DNA of 47,538 bases from an uncultured Eubacteriales bacterium (GCA_900549105.1 URND01000009.1:1-47538), one strand, 5' to 3'. Positions 24,507-33,700 are shown, counted from the first letter of the stretch. Program-made: numbers and translations. Notes: generated from the sequence alone by a model not told the origin.

Positions 24507-27113
24507 TCATTCAAGAGATTTTTCTCCCAAATACTCATATCCCGCCTTTTCAATCGCCTGTTTAATCTCTTCCTCCGGCACATCATCACTCATGGAAACA
24601 ACCGCCGTTCCGGCCTCAAAGCTTACAACTGCCTCTGAAATCTGCGGGAACTTTTCAAGACAACGTTTCACCATTTTTTCACAATGGCCGCACATCATCC
24701 CTTCGATTTCCAGAGTTTTTGTCATAGCCGCTTCCTGAATTCCACACGCTTCCATTTCGCTTTCAGTTTTATTTCCGCTTACCGCTTTATTCATACTTAC
24801 CGCTGCTACTGCCTCCGACACATCCACACTCTGGATTTTCTTATCCTTCGAGGCATTGTGCATATTAAAGAAATTCAGGCGCAGTGCATTGGATACGACG
24901 CAGAAGCTGGACAAGCTCATAGCCGCCGCCCCAAACATCGGATTCAGCTTTAAGCCGAAAATCGGAATCCAGATGCCTGCCGCCAGCGGAATTCCAATGA
25001 CATTGTAGAAAAATGCCCAAAACAGGTTTTCATGGATGTTTCGCAAAGTGGCCCGGCTCATCCGAATGGCTGCCGGAACATCACTCAAACGGCTTTTCAT
25101 AAGAACAACATCCGCTGCATCAATAGCTATATCTGTTCCGGCACCGATGGCAATACCGATATCCGCCCGCGTTAATGCCGGGGCATCGTTAATGCCGTCG
25201 CCGACCATTGCCACTTTACCTTTTTCTTTCAGGGCACGGATAACGCTTTCTTTGCCATCCGGCAATACGCCGGCAATCACCTCGTCAACTCCGGCCTGCT
25301 GCCCGATTGCCTTTGCTGTCCGCTCATTATCTCCGGTCAGCATGACAACCCGGATACCCATATTCTGCAGTTCCCGGACAGCCTGCGGACTATCCTCTTT
25401 AATCACATCGGCAACCGCAATAATACCAATCAATTTCCCATCCTGTCCGAAGAACAACGGGGTCTTTCCGGCCTCCGCCAGCACTTCGGCCTTTCGTTTC
25501 ATCTCATCGGAAACCTTCATCAGCCCGCTGACAAAATTTAAATTGCCGCCAACCAGCGCTTTTCCATCCAGCACGGCTCTCAGTCCATTGCCCGGCAGGG
25601 CCTGAAAATCGGCAACCTCTGCCGCTGGTATATGTTTTTCCTCTGCTCTCTGCAAAATAGCTCTTGCCAGAGGATGCTCGCTTTTCTTTTCCAGCGCATA
25701 GGCCAGGCGCAGAAGTTCATCCTCCTGAATTCCATCGGAAGGAAGCATATCTGTAACCTTTGGCTCTCCGCTGGTGATTGTTCCCGTTTTATCCAGGGCC
25801 ACAATCTGAACCTTTCCGGCTTCTTCCAGAGATACCGCCGTTTTAAAAAGAATTCCGTGTTTGGCTCCCATTCCATTGCCTACCATAATAGCTACCGGCG
25901 TTGCCAGCCCCAATGCACATGGGCAACTGATGACAAGCACGGATATTCCTCTGGCCAGAGCAAAGCCGAAGGTCTGCCCGGCAATCAGCCAGATAATCGT
26001 TGTCACAACCGCAATCGTAATAACAGATGGCACAAAAATGCCGGATACTTTATCGGCCACCTTGGCTATCGGGGCCTTTGTTGCCGCCGCATCGCTGACC
26101 ATCTTTATAATCTGCGACAACGTTGTATCCTCTCCGACACGGGTCGCCTCACACCGGATAAACCCGGACTGATTGACGGTAGCCGCAGACACTGCATCGC
26201 CCTCCGCCTTGTCCACCGGTATACTTTCTCCGGTCAGCGCAGATTCATTGACGGCGCTGCTGCCCTCCAGGATAATACCATCCACCGGTATATTTTCCCC
26301 CGGTCGGACAACAAAAGTATCGCCCTTTCTCACCTGCTCAATCGGCACCACCGCCTCGACACCGTCTCTCAAAATCGTTGCCGTCTTCGGGGCCATTTTC
26401 ATGAGGCTTTTTAAAGCGTCCGTTGTTTTGCCCTTCGAACGGGCCTCCAGCATTTTTCCGACAGTAATCAATGTCAGAATCATTGCCGCCGACTCAAAAT
26501 AAAATTCATGCATATAGGTCATTACCCCGGCCATATCGCCATGGGCCTGAGCATCCGTCATGGCAAACAGGGCATAGGTACTATAAATGAAGGATGCCCC
26601 CGAGCCAAGGGCTACCAGCGTATCCATGTTTGGTGCCCGATGAAACAGGCTCTTAAAGCCGCTGATAAAAAATTTCTGATTGATAACCATAACAATGATT
26701 GTCAGCAAAAGCTGCAGCAATCCCATAGCCACATGGTTATTTTCAAAAAATGCCGGGACCGGCCATCCCCACATCATATGCCCCATGGAAAAATACATGA
26801 GAACAATAAGAAAGCCAAGGGATGTGAAAAGTCTCCGCTTCAAAACCGGCGTTTCCCGGTCCTTTAACATATCCTCCGCATCTGCGTTTGACGCGCCCTG
26901 GGCCTGACCCGCCGCGCCTTTTTTCGATGCGCCGTATCCCGCCTCTTCCACGGCGGAAATAATGGCTTCAGCCGAAGCCGTGCCCTCCACGCCCATTGAA
27001 TTTGTCAGCAGGCTGACCGAACAGGATGTCACCCCCGGCACCTTCGACACAGCCTTTTCCACCCGGCTGCTGCAGGCCGCACAGGACATCCCGGTTACCG
27101 TATATTGCTCCAT
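24507..27113 (-). CDS. copA: Copper-translocating P-type ATPase with N- and C-terminal HMA domains
   Basis: CopA pumps Cu(I) out of the cell using ATP. In order: an N-terminal HMA domain with GMSCAAC (8-14), membrane helices, the actuator TGES (294-297), the ion-pore CPC (397-399), the phosphorylated D441 in DKTGT, the SEHP nucleotide-site motif, a GDGINDAP hinge, and the last helices. A second HMA domain with GMMCGHC occupies the C-terminus (about 795-868), so with CopZ the operon encodes three copper-binding modules. At 868 residues it is larger than one-HMA CopA proteins. It lies 43 bases after csoR, with which it is probably co-transcribed. Confidence 0.96.
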   Translation of the reverse strand: MEQYTVTGMSCAACSSRVEKAVSKVPGVTSCSVSLLTNSMGVEGTASAEAIISAVEEAGYGASKKGAAGQAQGASNADAEDMLKDRETPVLKRRLFTSLGFLIVLMYFSMGHMMWGWPVPAFFENNHVAMGLLQLLLTIIVMVINQKFFISGFKSLFHRAPNMDTLVALGSGASFIYSTYALFAMTDAQAHGDMAGVMTYMHEFYFESAAMILTLITVGKMLEARSKGKTTDALKSLMKMAPKTATILRDGVEAVVPIEQVRKGDTFVVRPGENIPVDGIILEGSSAVNESALTGESIPVDKAEGDAVSAATVNQSGFIRCEATRVGEDTTLSQIIKMVSDAAATKAPIAKVADKVSGIFVPSVITIAVVTTIIWLIAGQTFGFALARGISVLVISCPCALGLATPVAIMVGNGMGAKHGILFKTAVSLEEAGKVQIVALDKTGTITSGEPKVTDMLPSDGIQEDELLRLAYALEKKSEHPLARAILQRAEEKHIPAAEVADFQALPGNGLRAVLDGKALVGGNLNFVSGLMKVSDEMKRKAEVLAEAGKTPLFFGQDGKLIGIIAVADVIKEDSPQAVRELQNMGIRVVMLTGDNERTAKAIGQQAGVDEVIAGVLPDGKESVIRALKEKGKVAMVGDGINDAPALTRADIGIAIGAGTDIAIDAADVVLMKSRLSDVPAAIRMSRATLRNIHENLFWAFFYNVIGIPLAAGIWIPIFGLKLNPMFGAAAMSLSSFCVVSNALRLNFFNMHNASKDKKIQSVDVSEAVAAVSMNKAVSGNKTESEMEACGIQEAAMTKTLEIEGMMCGHCEKMVKRCLEKFPQISEAVVSFEAGTAVVSMSDDVPEEEIKQAIEKAGYEYLGEKSLE

Positions 27114-27156
27114 AATTATGCCTCCCTTTTAAGCTTGCCTGACACTATCGCAAGCT

Positions 27157-27474
27157 CTATTTCATAAGTTTTGGTAACAATGCTACCAATTCATCAATTG
27201 TTTCATCTTTACCCTGGCGGATATCTTCCGCCACACAGGTTCGAATATGATTCGAAAGCAGTTCCCGCGAAAAACCGTTCAAAGCTGCATTGGCCGCGGC
27301 CACCTGAATCAAAATATCCGTACAATAAGCATCCTTTTCCACCATGCCTTTAATCCCCCGTATCTGTCCTTCAATCCGGTTCAAACGGTGGATAAGACTT
27401 TTATATTCTGCCTCAGAACGCTCCTTCGTCTTATGACAGCAACATTCTTTCCCCTTTTCCATGAGAATACACAT
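27157..27474 (-). CDS. csoR: CsoR family copper-sensing repressor
   Basis: CsoR represses copper export genes and releases DNA when it binds Cu(I). The 105 residues contain the family signature HRLNRIEGQIRGI and the Cu(I) ligand set C51, H76 and C80 (AYC, then NHIRTC). A C-C-C-H cluster near the N-terminus is extra. The start could be Met1 (27474) or Met5 (27462); the AAAGGG site is too close to the first and rather far from the second. Two operator-like palindromes overlap its promoter, so it should autoregulate the csoR-copA-copZ operon. Confidence 0.94.
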   Translation of the reverse strand: MCILMEKGKECCCHKTKERSEAEYKSLIHRLNRIEGQIRGIKGMVEKDAYCTDILIQVAAANAALNGFSRELLSNHIRTCVAEDIRQGKDETIDELVALLPKLMK

Positions 27475-27514
27475 CCCTTTCTATTCAAATTCAGACAATG
27501 AATCCTTTATCAAT

Positions 27515-27531
27515 ATACCCCTTGAGGGTAT
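27515..27531. promoter_or_regulatory. CsoR-type operator 1 (ATACCC-N5-GGGTAT)
   Basis: Six-base inverted arms flank a 5-base spacer close to the predicted transcription start of csoR. AT-flanked C/G-tract dyads of this type are the known form of CsoR binding sites. It is not tested, but context is strong. Confidence 0.75.
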
Positions 27532-27535
27532 GTTT

Positions 27536-27565
27536 AGTATATACCCCTTATAGGTATATTGTCAA
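27536..27565 (-). promoter_or_regulatory. Promoter of the csoR-copA-copZ operon
   Basis: On the minus strand a consensus -35 TTGACA (27565-27560), an 18-base spacer and the -10 TATACT (27541-27536) lie 60 bases before csoR. Both CsoR-like operators touch it, one in the spacer and one at the start-site region. Confidence 0.8.
27540..27558. promoter_or_regulatory. CsoR-type operator 2 (TATACC-N7-GGTATA)
   Basis: A 19-bp imperfect palindrome with a CCCC tract sits inside the -35/-10 spacer of the copper operon promoter, where a bound repressor would block RNA polymerase. Its centre is 26 bases from that of operator 1, about 2.5 helical turns. Confidence 0.7.
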
Positions 27566-27610
27566 TGGTTTCTGCAAGAAAAATGACTTTTGTCAATCTC
27601 GGCAAAACAC

Positions 27611-27649
27611 AAAAATCCCCTGCTGCATGACTAAAGCAGTAGGGGATTT
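27611..27649 (-). terminator. Terminator after the GT2 gene
   Basis: A 14-bp stem (27613-27626 with 27636-27649, one G-T pair) contains a CCCC/GGGG tract and is followed on the minus strand by five T. It ends the transcript of the GT2 gene at 27686-28705 and insulates the copper promoter. Confidence 0.8.
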
Positions 27650-27685
27650 GCATATTATCTTCCTTCATTATACAAAATACAAACA

Positions 27686-28705
27686 CTAATTAAATTTATA
27701 AATCTTCTGGGCCAGATGATAACCCTTACGCATAAGCGAGCTTGAGATAACTCCCGGAGGATTGCTGACGATTCCTCTCAGGCCTCTGCGCAGCCGCCAG
27801 TACATTCCCGGGTCATTTTCCTTAAAATATTGCCAGAGTTCTTTTCTCTTCTGCTTATTTTCCTCCGTACCGGAAATAGTCAGCATAATCGATGTCACCA
27901 GGCAAATCATCGCCAGATAGCTCATCATATACCGGGACAGCCGTTTATTAAATACATCATCCGGCAGACTGTAGGCATCAAACATCATCTTATTAACCCG
28001 AATCTGCTGGTCAATCCGGCCAATCATCACAGATTCATTGACAGACTGATCGATCCGGCCAATATAATAACGATATAAGTCCACATTCATATAATACAGG
28101 CTCCGCACATAGGGCAGCGGAATATAGGCAAACAGATTATCTACATAAAAAGTATGTTTCGGCAATTCAAGTCCGGACTCCCGCAGCACCTTTGTCCTAT
28201 AAATTAATGAATGCATCAGCAGATTCTGATCTACCCTAAAACGGCCCACCTGATTCCATCCAAACACCTTATCTTCCGGCAGCACGCGAGTATATCGGAT
28301 TGTCTTCGAGGTTCCATCCTCCACATGCTCATAAACATAATTACAAATCATCAAATCTACACGTTTTCTATTTTGTGCAAAACTTTTCAGTACTTCAATT
28401 ACCTTTTTCAGGCTTTCCTCATCCAGCCAGTCATCCGAATCCACTACTTTATAATATAAACCGCCGGCATTTCTCAAACCTGTATTCACCGCTTCGCCAT
28501 GCCCGCCGTTTTCCTGATGAACCGCTTTGATAATATCCGGATATGCCGCCGCATATTCGTCGGCAATAGCCGCCGTGCCGTCCTTTGAGCCATCATCTAC
28601 AATAATAATTTCAACGTCCTCGCCCCCAACAAGAAGAGAATCGATACATTTTCTCATGTATGCCTCTGAGTTATAGCAAGGTACAGCAAACGAAAGTATC
28701 TTCAT
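27686..28705 (-). CDS. GT2 family glycosyltransferase
   Basis: The 339-residue protein begins MKILSFAVPCYNSEAYMRKC and has VDDGSKDGT, NGGHGEAVN and KVVDSDDWLD, a full GT2 donor and metal site. The C-terminal part has basic and hydrophobic patches but no clear membrane anchor beyond one possible helix (YLAMICLVTSIMLTI). The start at 28705 fits the family N-terminus; in-frame ATG codons upstream lack a better ribosome site. It has its own promoter (28778-28806) and a terminator, so it is probably a single-gene unit. Acceptor and donor are unknown. Confidence 0.88.
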   Translation of the reverse strand: MKILSFAVPCYNSEAYMRKCIDSLLVGGEDVEIIIVDDGSKDGTAAIADEYAAAYPDIIKAVHQENGGHGEAVNTGLRNAGGLYYKVVDSDDWLDEESLKKVIEVLKSFAQNRKRVDLMICNYVYEHVEDGTSKTIRYTRVLPEDKVFGWNQVGRFRVDQNLLMHSLIYRTKVLRESGLELPKHTFYVDNLFAYIPLPYVRSLYYMNVDLYRYYIGRIDQSVNESVMIGRIDQQIRVNKMMFDAYSLPDDVFNKRLSRYMMSYLAMICLVTSIMLTISGTEENKQKRKELWQYFKENDPGMYWRLRRGLRGIVSNPPGVISSSLMRKGYHLAQKIYKFN

Positions 28706-28777
28706 TTTCCCTATTTCCATCCTTTCTGAGTGCCAGCGCATCCTGACGGCAGATGCCGCTCGCCCCACTTAGTACAT

Positions 28778-28806
28778 AGTATACATGAATTTTGCCCAAT
28801 TAACAA
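28778..28806 (-). promoter_or_regulatory. Promoter of the GT2 gene at 28705
   Basis: Minus-strand TTGTTA (28806-28801), 17-base spacer and TATACT (28783-28778). It lies in the short gap after the large membrane protein gene, 73 bases from the GT2 start. Confidence 0.5.
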
Positions 28807-28823
28807 GCACATCCGCCAATCCA

Positions 28824-28852
28824 TTTCTTACAACTCTCTGTCATCCGGCACA
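28824..28852 (-). repeat. 29-bp direct repeat, copy 1 (end of membrane protein gene)
   Basis: Identical over all 29 bases to 30526-30554. It covers the last codons (V-P-D-D-R-E-L), the stop and 4 bases beyond. The flanking bases differ at both edges, so the boundary is sharp. Confidence 0.95.
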
Positions 28853-30501
28853 TCCATTTTATTTCTTTTTCCTAATAATAATAAAAGAGCAGGAGTTGAT
28901 GCCGCCACCGGCGCAAAATATCGGAAACAGCCGTTTACCGGCGAAGCCATACATGTCAATATCATAATCAATAATGCCAGTATCGGCAGTATATCTGCCA
29001 ACCGCCGTTTTTTCAGCAGATAATATCCTAATAAAAATATACTCCATGTATATAACGGAATTTTGTTCGTCCAATTCAACACAGGAATTTTATCCCATAA
29101 ATCAGCCCAAGCTGCCAGGATATTTCTTCCTTTTTCCCATTGTTCCACATAATGGAAGGAATAATATTCCTGGAAAGCATCTACATGTATCCAATTAAAA
29201 ATTGTCATGCCGCTGTTGTAATTTCCGGCCCCGTATGGAAATCTTGGCGTAAATGCATAATAACCGTAGCTCTGCCCGAGCCCTGCCTCGATATAAGTCC
29301 ACGGATATTTAAAAAACATTTTAAACCATGTAATAAAATAATCCTTAATAGCTTCTTTTCCAGCACCGGATTTCATATGATCTTTAATCGGATCCGAAAG
29401 CAGAGGATCATAATTTTCTGCCATAGAGTCATAATCCAGCAAATTATTAATTGCCCTTCTCTCTTCCTCTGTAATTTCATCCGAATAATCTCTCACAGTT
29501 CTCGCCGTCTGCTGAAAAGGAATCGATAGAGCTTCTCTGCTGCTTCCTCTCTCCACTCCGCAATAATTGAAGATAAAACTATTAAAAACAAAATAGATGC
29601 CCAACAAAGCCACAATAAGAATACTATAAATACATTTTTCCCGCTTCACCAGCAAATAAATAACCAAAAGAAAAGTAATCGGTGCTGCTACATACACACA
29701 ATTATTCCGAAATAATGACAAAAAAAGCGCCGCCGTTCCATATGAAATACAATGCTTTCTCTTCAAACTTCCCCCTTTTTGATTCATAATCAATACAATC
29801 AAGCTGATAATATACCAAACAAACAATGCACAGCAAAATGTATCTTTAAAGGCGTGCTTTGAATAAGCTCCCCACACCGGCGTTACCGCATAAAAACATA
29901 ACGCCAAATAATATATCCACCGTTTTAATCCCGCTTCTTTTAACATCTGAATACATTTAGCATAAATAAGAGCCATCAATACATCCCGAATAATAACAAA
30001 AATAAAAATACCTAAATTCTCACTTCCAAGTTTTACACCCAACTGGTAACAAATCCCCAGAACACAAGATGAAAACCACGGGTCATGATTGCTGTGCGCC
30101 CAAATACCCAGATAAGAACTTAGCTGACGATATACATCCCAGTCCATACTCGCCGGATAAAACACAATAACCCATGGAAGCCACATAAGCAAAATAAAGA
30201 GGAAACTCGCCCAAAATATATGATTATCCACATAGTTCCATATTCCCTTAAGTATTTTTGATTTTTCTCCCTGCTCCAAGGCCATTTTATCAAATAAGGA
30301 TAACAAACAACATGCCGCGATATAAAAAATAACCGAATAAATCACCGCAGTTCCTAATGCTGACAAAATTGGCCTTATACCCATACCCACAGGCAGACAA
30401 TCTTCAAAATACATACTTTGCCCGGCCACATTCAATATACCGAAAAGTGCGCTGATTACAGCAAGAACTATATCCTTTTTTATGTTTAAGTACTTTCTCA
30501 T
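28828..30501 (-). CDS. Large polytopic membrane protein, DUF6020-like
   Basis: A 557-residue membrane protein with about ten hydrophobic segments. The external-looking loop contains FYPASMDWDVYRQLSSYLG and an HDPWFSS segment, the pattern I know from DUF6020-type proteins, which resemble GT-C-fold membrane proteins. Function is not established. The start at 30501 is preferred over 30609 because GGAG lies upstream and the longer version would overlap the transporter gene. The last residues VPDDREL are identical to those of the transporter upstream owing to the 29-bp repeat, so the natural C-terminus may have been replaced. Confidence 0.75.
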   Translation of the reverse strand: MRKYLNIKKDIVLAVISALFGILNVAGQSMYFEDCLPVGMGIRPILSALGTAVIYSVIFYIAACCLLSLFDKMALEQGEKSKILKGIWNYVDNHIFWASFLFILLMWLPWVIVFYPASMDWDVYRQLSSYLGIWAHSNHDPWFSSCVLGICYQLGVKLGSENLGIFIFVIIRDVLMALIYAKCIQMLKEAGLKRWIYYLALCFYAVTPVWGAYSKHAFKDTFCCALFVWYIISLIVLIMNQKGGSLKRKHCISYGTAALFLSLFRNNCVYVAAPITFLLVIYLLVKREKCIYSILIVALLGIYFVFNSFIFNYCGVERGSSREALSIPFQQTARTVRDYSDEITEEERRAINNLLDYDSMAENYDPLLSDPIKDHMKSGAGKEAIKDYFITWFKMFFKYPWTYIEAGLGQSYGYYAFTPRFPYGAGNYNSGMTIFNWIHVDAFQEYYSFHYVEQWEKGRNILAAWADLWDKIPVLNWTNKIPLYTWSIFLLGYYLLKKRRLADILPILALLIMILTCMASPVNGCFRYFAPVAASTPALLLLLGKRNKMDVPDDREL

Positions 30502-30525
30502 TTTTCTACTCCGATTACAATATTC

Positions 30526-30554
30526 TTTCTTACAACTCTCTGTCATCCGGCACA
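30526..30554 (-). repeat. 29-bp direct repeat, copy 2 (end of UMF1-type transporter gene)
   Basis: Perfect copy of 28824-28852, 1,702 bp away, covering the transporter's last codons, stop and 4 bases beyond. Together the copies bracket the membrane protein gene. Confidence 0.95.
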
Positions 30555-31819
30555 AAATGGAAAATGATGCTGCCGACGATAAACAAAATAATGATACTGC
30601 CAACGCCATAGTTGGCTTTTCCCGTTGCCAGAGAAATCCATCCGAACAAAATCGGCCCTAAGATGGCGGCAAATTTACCGAAAATATTATAAAATCCAAA
30701 GAATTCATTGGCCTGATTTTTAGGTACAATACGTCCAAAATAGGAACGGCTGAGGGCCTGGATTCCGCCCTGGGCTGTGCCGACCAGCATCGCCAAAACC
30801 CAAAACATAATTGTCAGAGTTTTTGTGTCCCGCTCCGGGCTCATAAAGAAAGCGACAATACAAATGACACAGTAAGTCAGAATACCCATATTCAGCGTGC
30901 GCTTTGTGCCAAACTTTTCCGCCAGCTTTCCGTAAATAATCGCAAAAGGAAATGCAACGAACTGGGTCACCAGCAAAATAAGCAGCAGCATAATACTGCC
31001 AATCCCTATGGTGCTGCCATAGGCCGTCGCCATTTTTATAATAGTATCCACGCCGTCGATATAGAAGAAATAGGCCAGCAGGAAGGTAAAAATGTGACGG
31101 TGTTTCCGTATTTCTTTAAGGGTCTGACCAAGCCGCCGGAAGCTGTTCCTGACAAAATGGGGTTCCGGCTCAATTCCATAAACCTGATGGACATCCCGCA
31201 AAATCGGTATGCTGAAGCCAATCCACCAAAGCGCCGTAATAATAAAGGATATCTTATAAGCCGTTTCCACGCTGAACGGCGCTTTTCCGAGAGTCGCCAG
31301 AACAACGAAAACCATGCAGATAATAAAAGGTATCGTACTTCCTATATATCCGAGGGCAAAGCCCAGGCTGGACACCCTGTCCATATTGTCATCCTCAGAG
31401 ACATCCACAAGAAAGGCGTCATAAAATATATTTGATCCGGCAAAGCCAATCGCCGTAATCACATAGGCTATGAGCAGCAGCATCCACTGGTTCGACGGAA
31501 TAAATGCCAGCAGTGCGGTAAATATGACACCGGTGAATAAAAAGGTCTGAAACATCTGCTTTTTCTTTCCTTTATAATCCGCCATTGTCCCCAAAATCGG
31601 AGACAGCAAAACAAGCACAAGGGTTGCCGCCGAATTGGCAAATCCCCAATAGGCATTTGCCGTCACCGCCGGGTCCGCGACCTTTCCTGTCAAAGCTGCG
31701 CCTGCGGAGCTTAAAAAATATAAACTCATAATTGTGGAAGTGACAACCATTGTATAAGCGGAGTTTGCCCAATCGTAAAACATCCAGCTTATTTCCTTCT
31801 TCGATAAATTTTTAAACAT
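30530..31819 (-). CDS. MFS transporter, UMF1/Atg22-like
   Basis: The 429-residue protein has about twelve membrane helices. It opens KKEISWMFYDWANSAYTMVV, the signature of the UMF1 group of the major facilitator family, which includes the vacuolar amino-acid effluxer Atg22. The MADYKGKKK loop (between helices 2 and 3) is typical MFS. GGAG precedes the ATG by 6 bases. It follows the phosphodiesterase gene by 2 bases, so both are in one operon with the histidine phosphatase and rarA. The substrate is unknown. The last seven residues repeat at the end of the next gene. Confidence 0.88.
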   Translation of the reverse strand: MFKNLSKKEISWMFYDWANSAYTMVVTSTIMSLYFLSSAGAALTGKVADPAVTANAYWGFANSAATLVLVLLSPILGTMADYKGKKKQMFQTFLFTGVIFTALLAFIPSNQWMLLLIAYVITAIGFAGSNIFYDAFLVDVSEDDNMDRVSSLGFALGYIGSTIPFIICMVFVVLATLGKAPFSVETAYKISFIITALWWIGFSIPILRDVHQVYGIEPEPHFVRNSFRRLGQTLKEIRKHRHIFTFLLAYFFYIDGVDTIIKMATAYGSTIGIGSIMLLLILLVTQFVAFPFAIIYGKLAEKFGTKRTLNMGILTYCVICIVAFFMSPERDTKTLTIMFWVLAMLVGTAQGGIQALSRSYFGRIVPKNQANEFFGFYNIFGKFAAILGPILFGWISLATGKANYGVGSIIILFIVGSIIFHFVPDDREL

Positions 31820-31821
31820 CT

Positions 31822-33099
31822 TTACTCCTTTTCCAGAAAAGTATGAATAACTTTTCCATCCGTTATACCCAAATCCAACCCGAGTAATGCAGCCAATGTC
31901 GGCCCCTCATCCGCCAGGCACATCCTTTCGACCTCCTGATTTTCCCGTATTCCCGGGCCTTTTAATGCGAAAAATGTCTGATATCCCGTTTTTTCCGGGC
32001 GGTAACCATGACACCCCTTGTGCTCTCCATCCTTTGTCAGCCGTGTGAATGTTTCCGTATCATCCCGGAAAAAGTAACCGTCCGCCGCCTCAACCATAAA
32101 GGCGCACGCCCCGTCCGCTCCCATTCGGGCCGCACTTTTACCGGTGTAAAGAGCTTCTATGCCCCATCGTTTTTCATCCCTCAGCTCTTTTAAAAGTTCG
32201 TAAACCTCCGGATAGAGCTGTCTGTCACGGATATAAATATAGGCGCTGCCGTCACAGCCCTTTGAATAAACTCGCCAGTCTCTTATTTTTCCCCGCTTCT
32301 GCGAAATCCATCCCTTTTCCAGGAAGAGTGCATTCAGGCAAATGATTCTGGATACGTCCTTCTGACTATGGTCCCCCAATAATACAAAAACGGTATCCTC
32401 CGCCATTCCAAGCCGCTCCAGCGTATCCTGTATCTCCATCAGGCGATTACTGTGCCGCTCCATGGCCGCCCAGGCCTCCGGGGACTCTGTTCCATAATCA
32501 TGTTTTTGGCTGTCCACATCGGTGAAATGTACCAGCGTCAAATCCGGCCTGTATTTTTCCAATGTATAAATGAGCGAAGCGTGGGTAAAATTATCCAGCT
32601 CCGGCTCCCGAATTCCGTTCCGCAGATGGCCGAATTTTTGATTCAGGCGAAACTGATACATCGGCGTTCCATTTGCAAGGGATGTCAATATCTGATTTGT
32701 CCAGGGCCGGTTTGCAAAGATTTCCGGCACATTATACGTAATCTTTGCCTTCGCCGTCACCGGCCAGAGCAGCGCCGCCGTCGTCATCCCCTTAGACCTG
32801 GCTTCGTCATAAAGGGTTGTCCCACGGATATATTTTCGCTGCCAGTACCAGTCCGGCGATTTTCGTCCCGGCTGGATTTTCGTATTATTGACCACCCCGT
32901 GATGACAGGGATAACGCCCGGTCACAATGGTCGTATGGGCCGGATAAGTTATACTCGGATATACGGAGTCCACCGCCATACATCTGCCGGCCCCCTCAAA
33001 GAAACGGGAAAAACCCGGTAAATCCTTTGCCTTTTCAATATCCCGGCTGCCCACCGCATCCAGGGACAGAACAAGCATCCTACGCTTTTTTGTATTCAT
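31822..33099 (-). CDS. Alkaline-phosphatase-fold phosphodiesterase / nucleotide pyrophosphatase
   Basis: The 425-residue protein belongs to the type I phosphodiesterase/nucleotide pyrophosphatase family. The N-terminal metal Asp is in LVLSLDAVG, the nucleophile Thr in YPAHTTIVTG, and further metal ligands lie in HFTDVDSQKHDYG and LGDHSQ. No signal peptide is seen, so it is probably cytosolic. The start at 33099 is used because an upstream in-frame ATG lies deeper in the previous gene and AAGGTG sits before this one. It overlaps the histidine phosphatase gene by 20 bases. Substrate unknown. Confidence 0.9.
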   Translation of the reverse strand: MNTKKRRMLVLSLDAVGSRDIEKAKDLPGFSRFFEGAGRCMAVDSVYPSITYPAHTTIVTGRYPCHHGVVNNTKIQPGRKSPDWYWQRKYIRGTTLYDEARSKGMTTAALLWPVTAKAKITYNVPEIFANRPWTNQILTSLANGTPMYQFRLNQKFGHLRNGIREPELDNFTHASLIYTLEKYRPDLTLVHFTDVDSQKHDYGTESPEAWAAMERHSNRLMEIQDTLERLGMAEDTVFVLLGDHSQKDVSRIICLNALFLEKGWISQKRGKIRDWRVYSKGCDGSAYIYIRDRQLYPEVYELLKELRDEKRWGIEALYTGKSAARMGADGACAFMVEAADGYFFRDDTETFTRLTKDGEHKGCHGYRPEKTGYQTFFALKGPGIRENQEVERMCLADEGPTLAALLGLDLGITDGKVIHTFLEKE

Positions 33100-33700
33100 A
33101 AAACACCTTATTATCTTCAATCACATCAAATTTGCCGTCTCGGCAGTCTACAATGGTCACGCCGCAGTTTCTCTGCAGCGAACCTTCCCACAGGTCTTTA
33201 ATTTCATTTTTACGGATATAGTGCAGCATCGCCTTATTTACCGCACCGTGGGCTACAATCATAACCCGTTCATCCTTCTCATGCTTTGCAATGATTTCCC
33301 TGAGAAAAGCCTCCGCCCGGTCGCAGACCTGCTGAATGGATTCACCGCCCTCCGGCGCCTCATAGCACTCCGGGGCATTAAAAAAAGCGGTAAATCTGCT
33401 CGTCTTATCGCCGCGGATTTTTGTAAAATCCGCGCCTTCCAGCACGCCGAAACCAATCTCTTTAATCCGTTCATCCACAACAACAGGAAGTTCCCTGCTG
33501 CCCTTCAGGATACAGGCAGTTTCATAGGCCCGTTTCAGCGGACTTGAGTAAATCGCATCAAAATGAATATCTTTCATACCTTCCGCCGAATCATAAGCCA
33601 CCCGGCGGCCCGACTCTGTCAGCTCGATGTCCGCCCATCCCTGAATCTTTTTTTCATTGTTCCAATATGTTTTTCCATGTCTTACAATGTATAACTCCAT
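33080..33700 (-). CDS. Histidine phosphatase family protein (phosphoglycerate mutase-like)
   Basis: A 206-residue enzyme with the catalytic RHG (LYIVRHGKT, His9 phosphorylated), a second E in IGFGVLEG and the C-terminal MIVAHGAVN His. It removes phosphate from small metabolites. The substrate cannot be read from sequence; the CobC-like paralog at 39613 is a separate copy. It lies 7 bases after rarA and overlaps the next gene. Confidence 0.92.
   Translation of the reverse strand: MELYIVRHGKTYWNNEKKIQGWADIELTESGRRVAYDSAEGMKDIHFDAIYSSPLKRAYETACILKGSRELPVVVDERIKEIGFGVLEGADFTKIRGDKTSRFTAFFNAPECYEAPEGGESIQQVCDRAEAFLREIIAKHEKDERVMIVAHGAVNKAMLHYIRKNEIKDLWEGSLQRNCGVTIVDCRDGKFDVIEDNKVFYEYKKA

Noticed and set aside
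25036..26502. Long plus-strand open frames opposite copA
   Set aside because: They are antisense shadows of a strongly supported P-type ATPase. They lack ribosome sites and show no family motifs.
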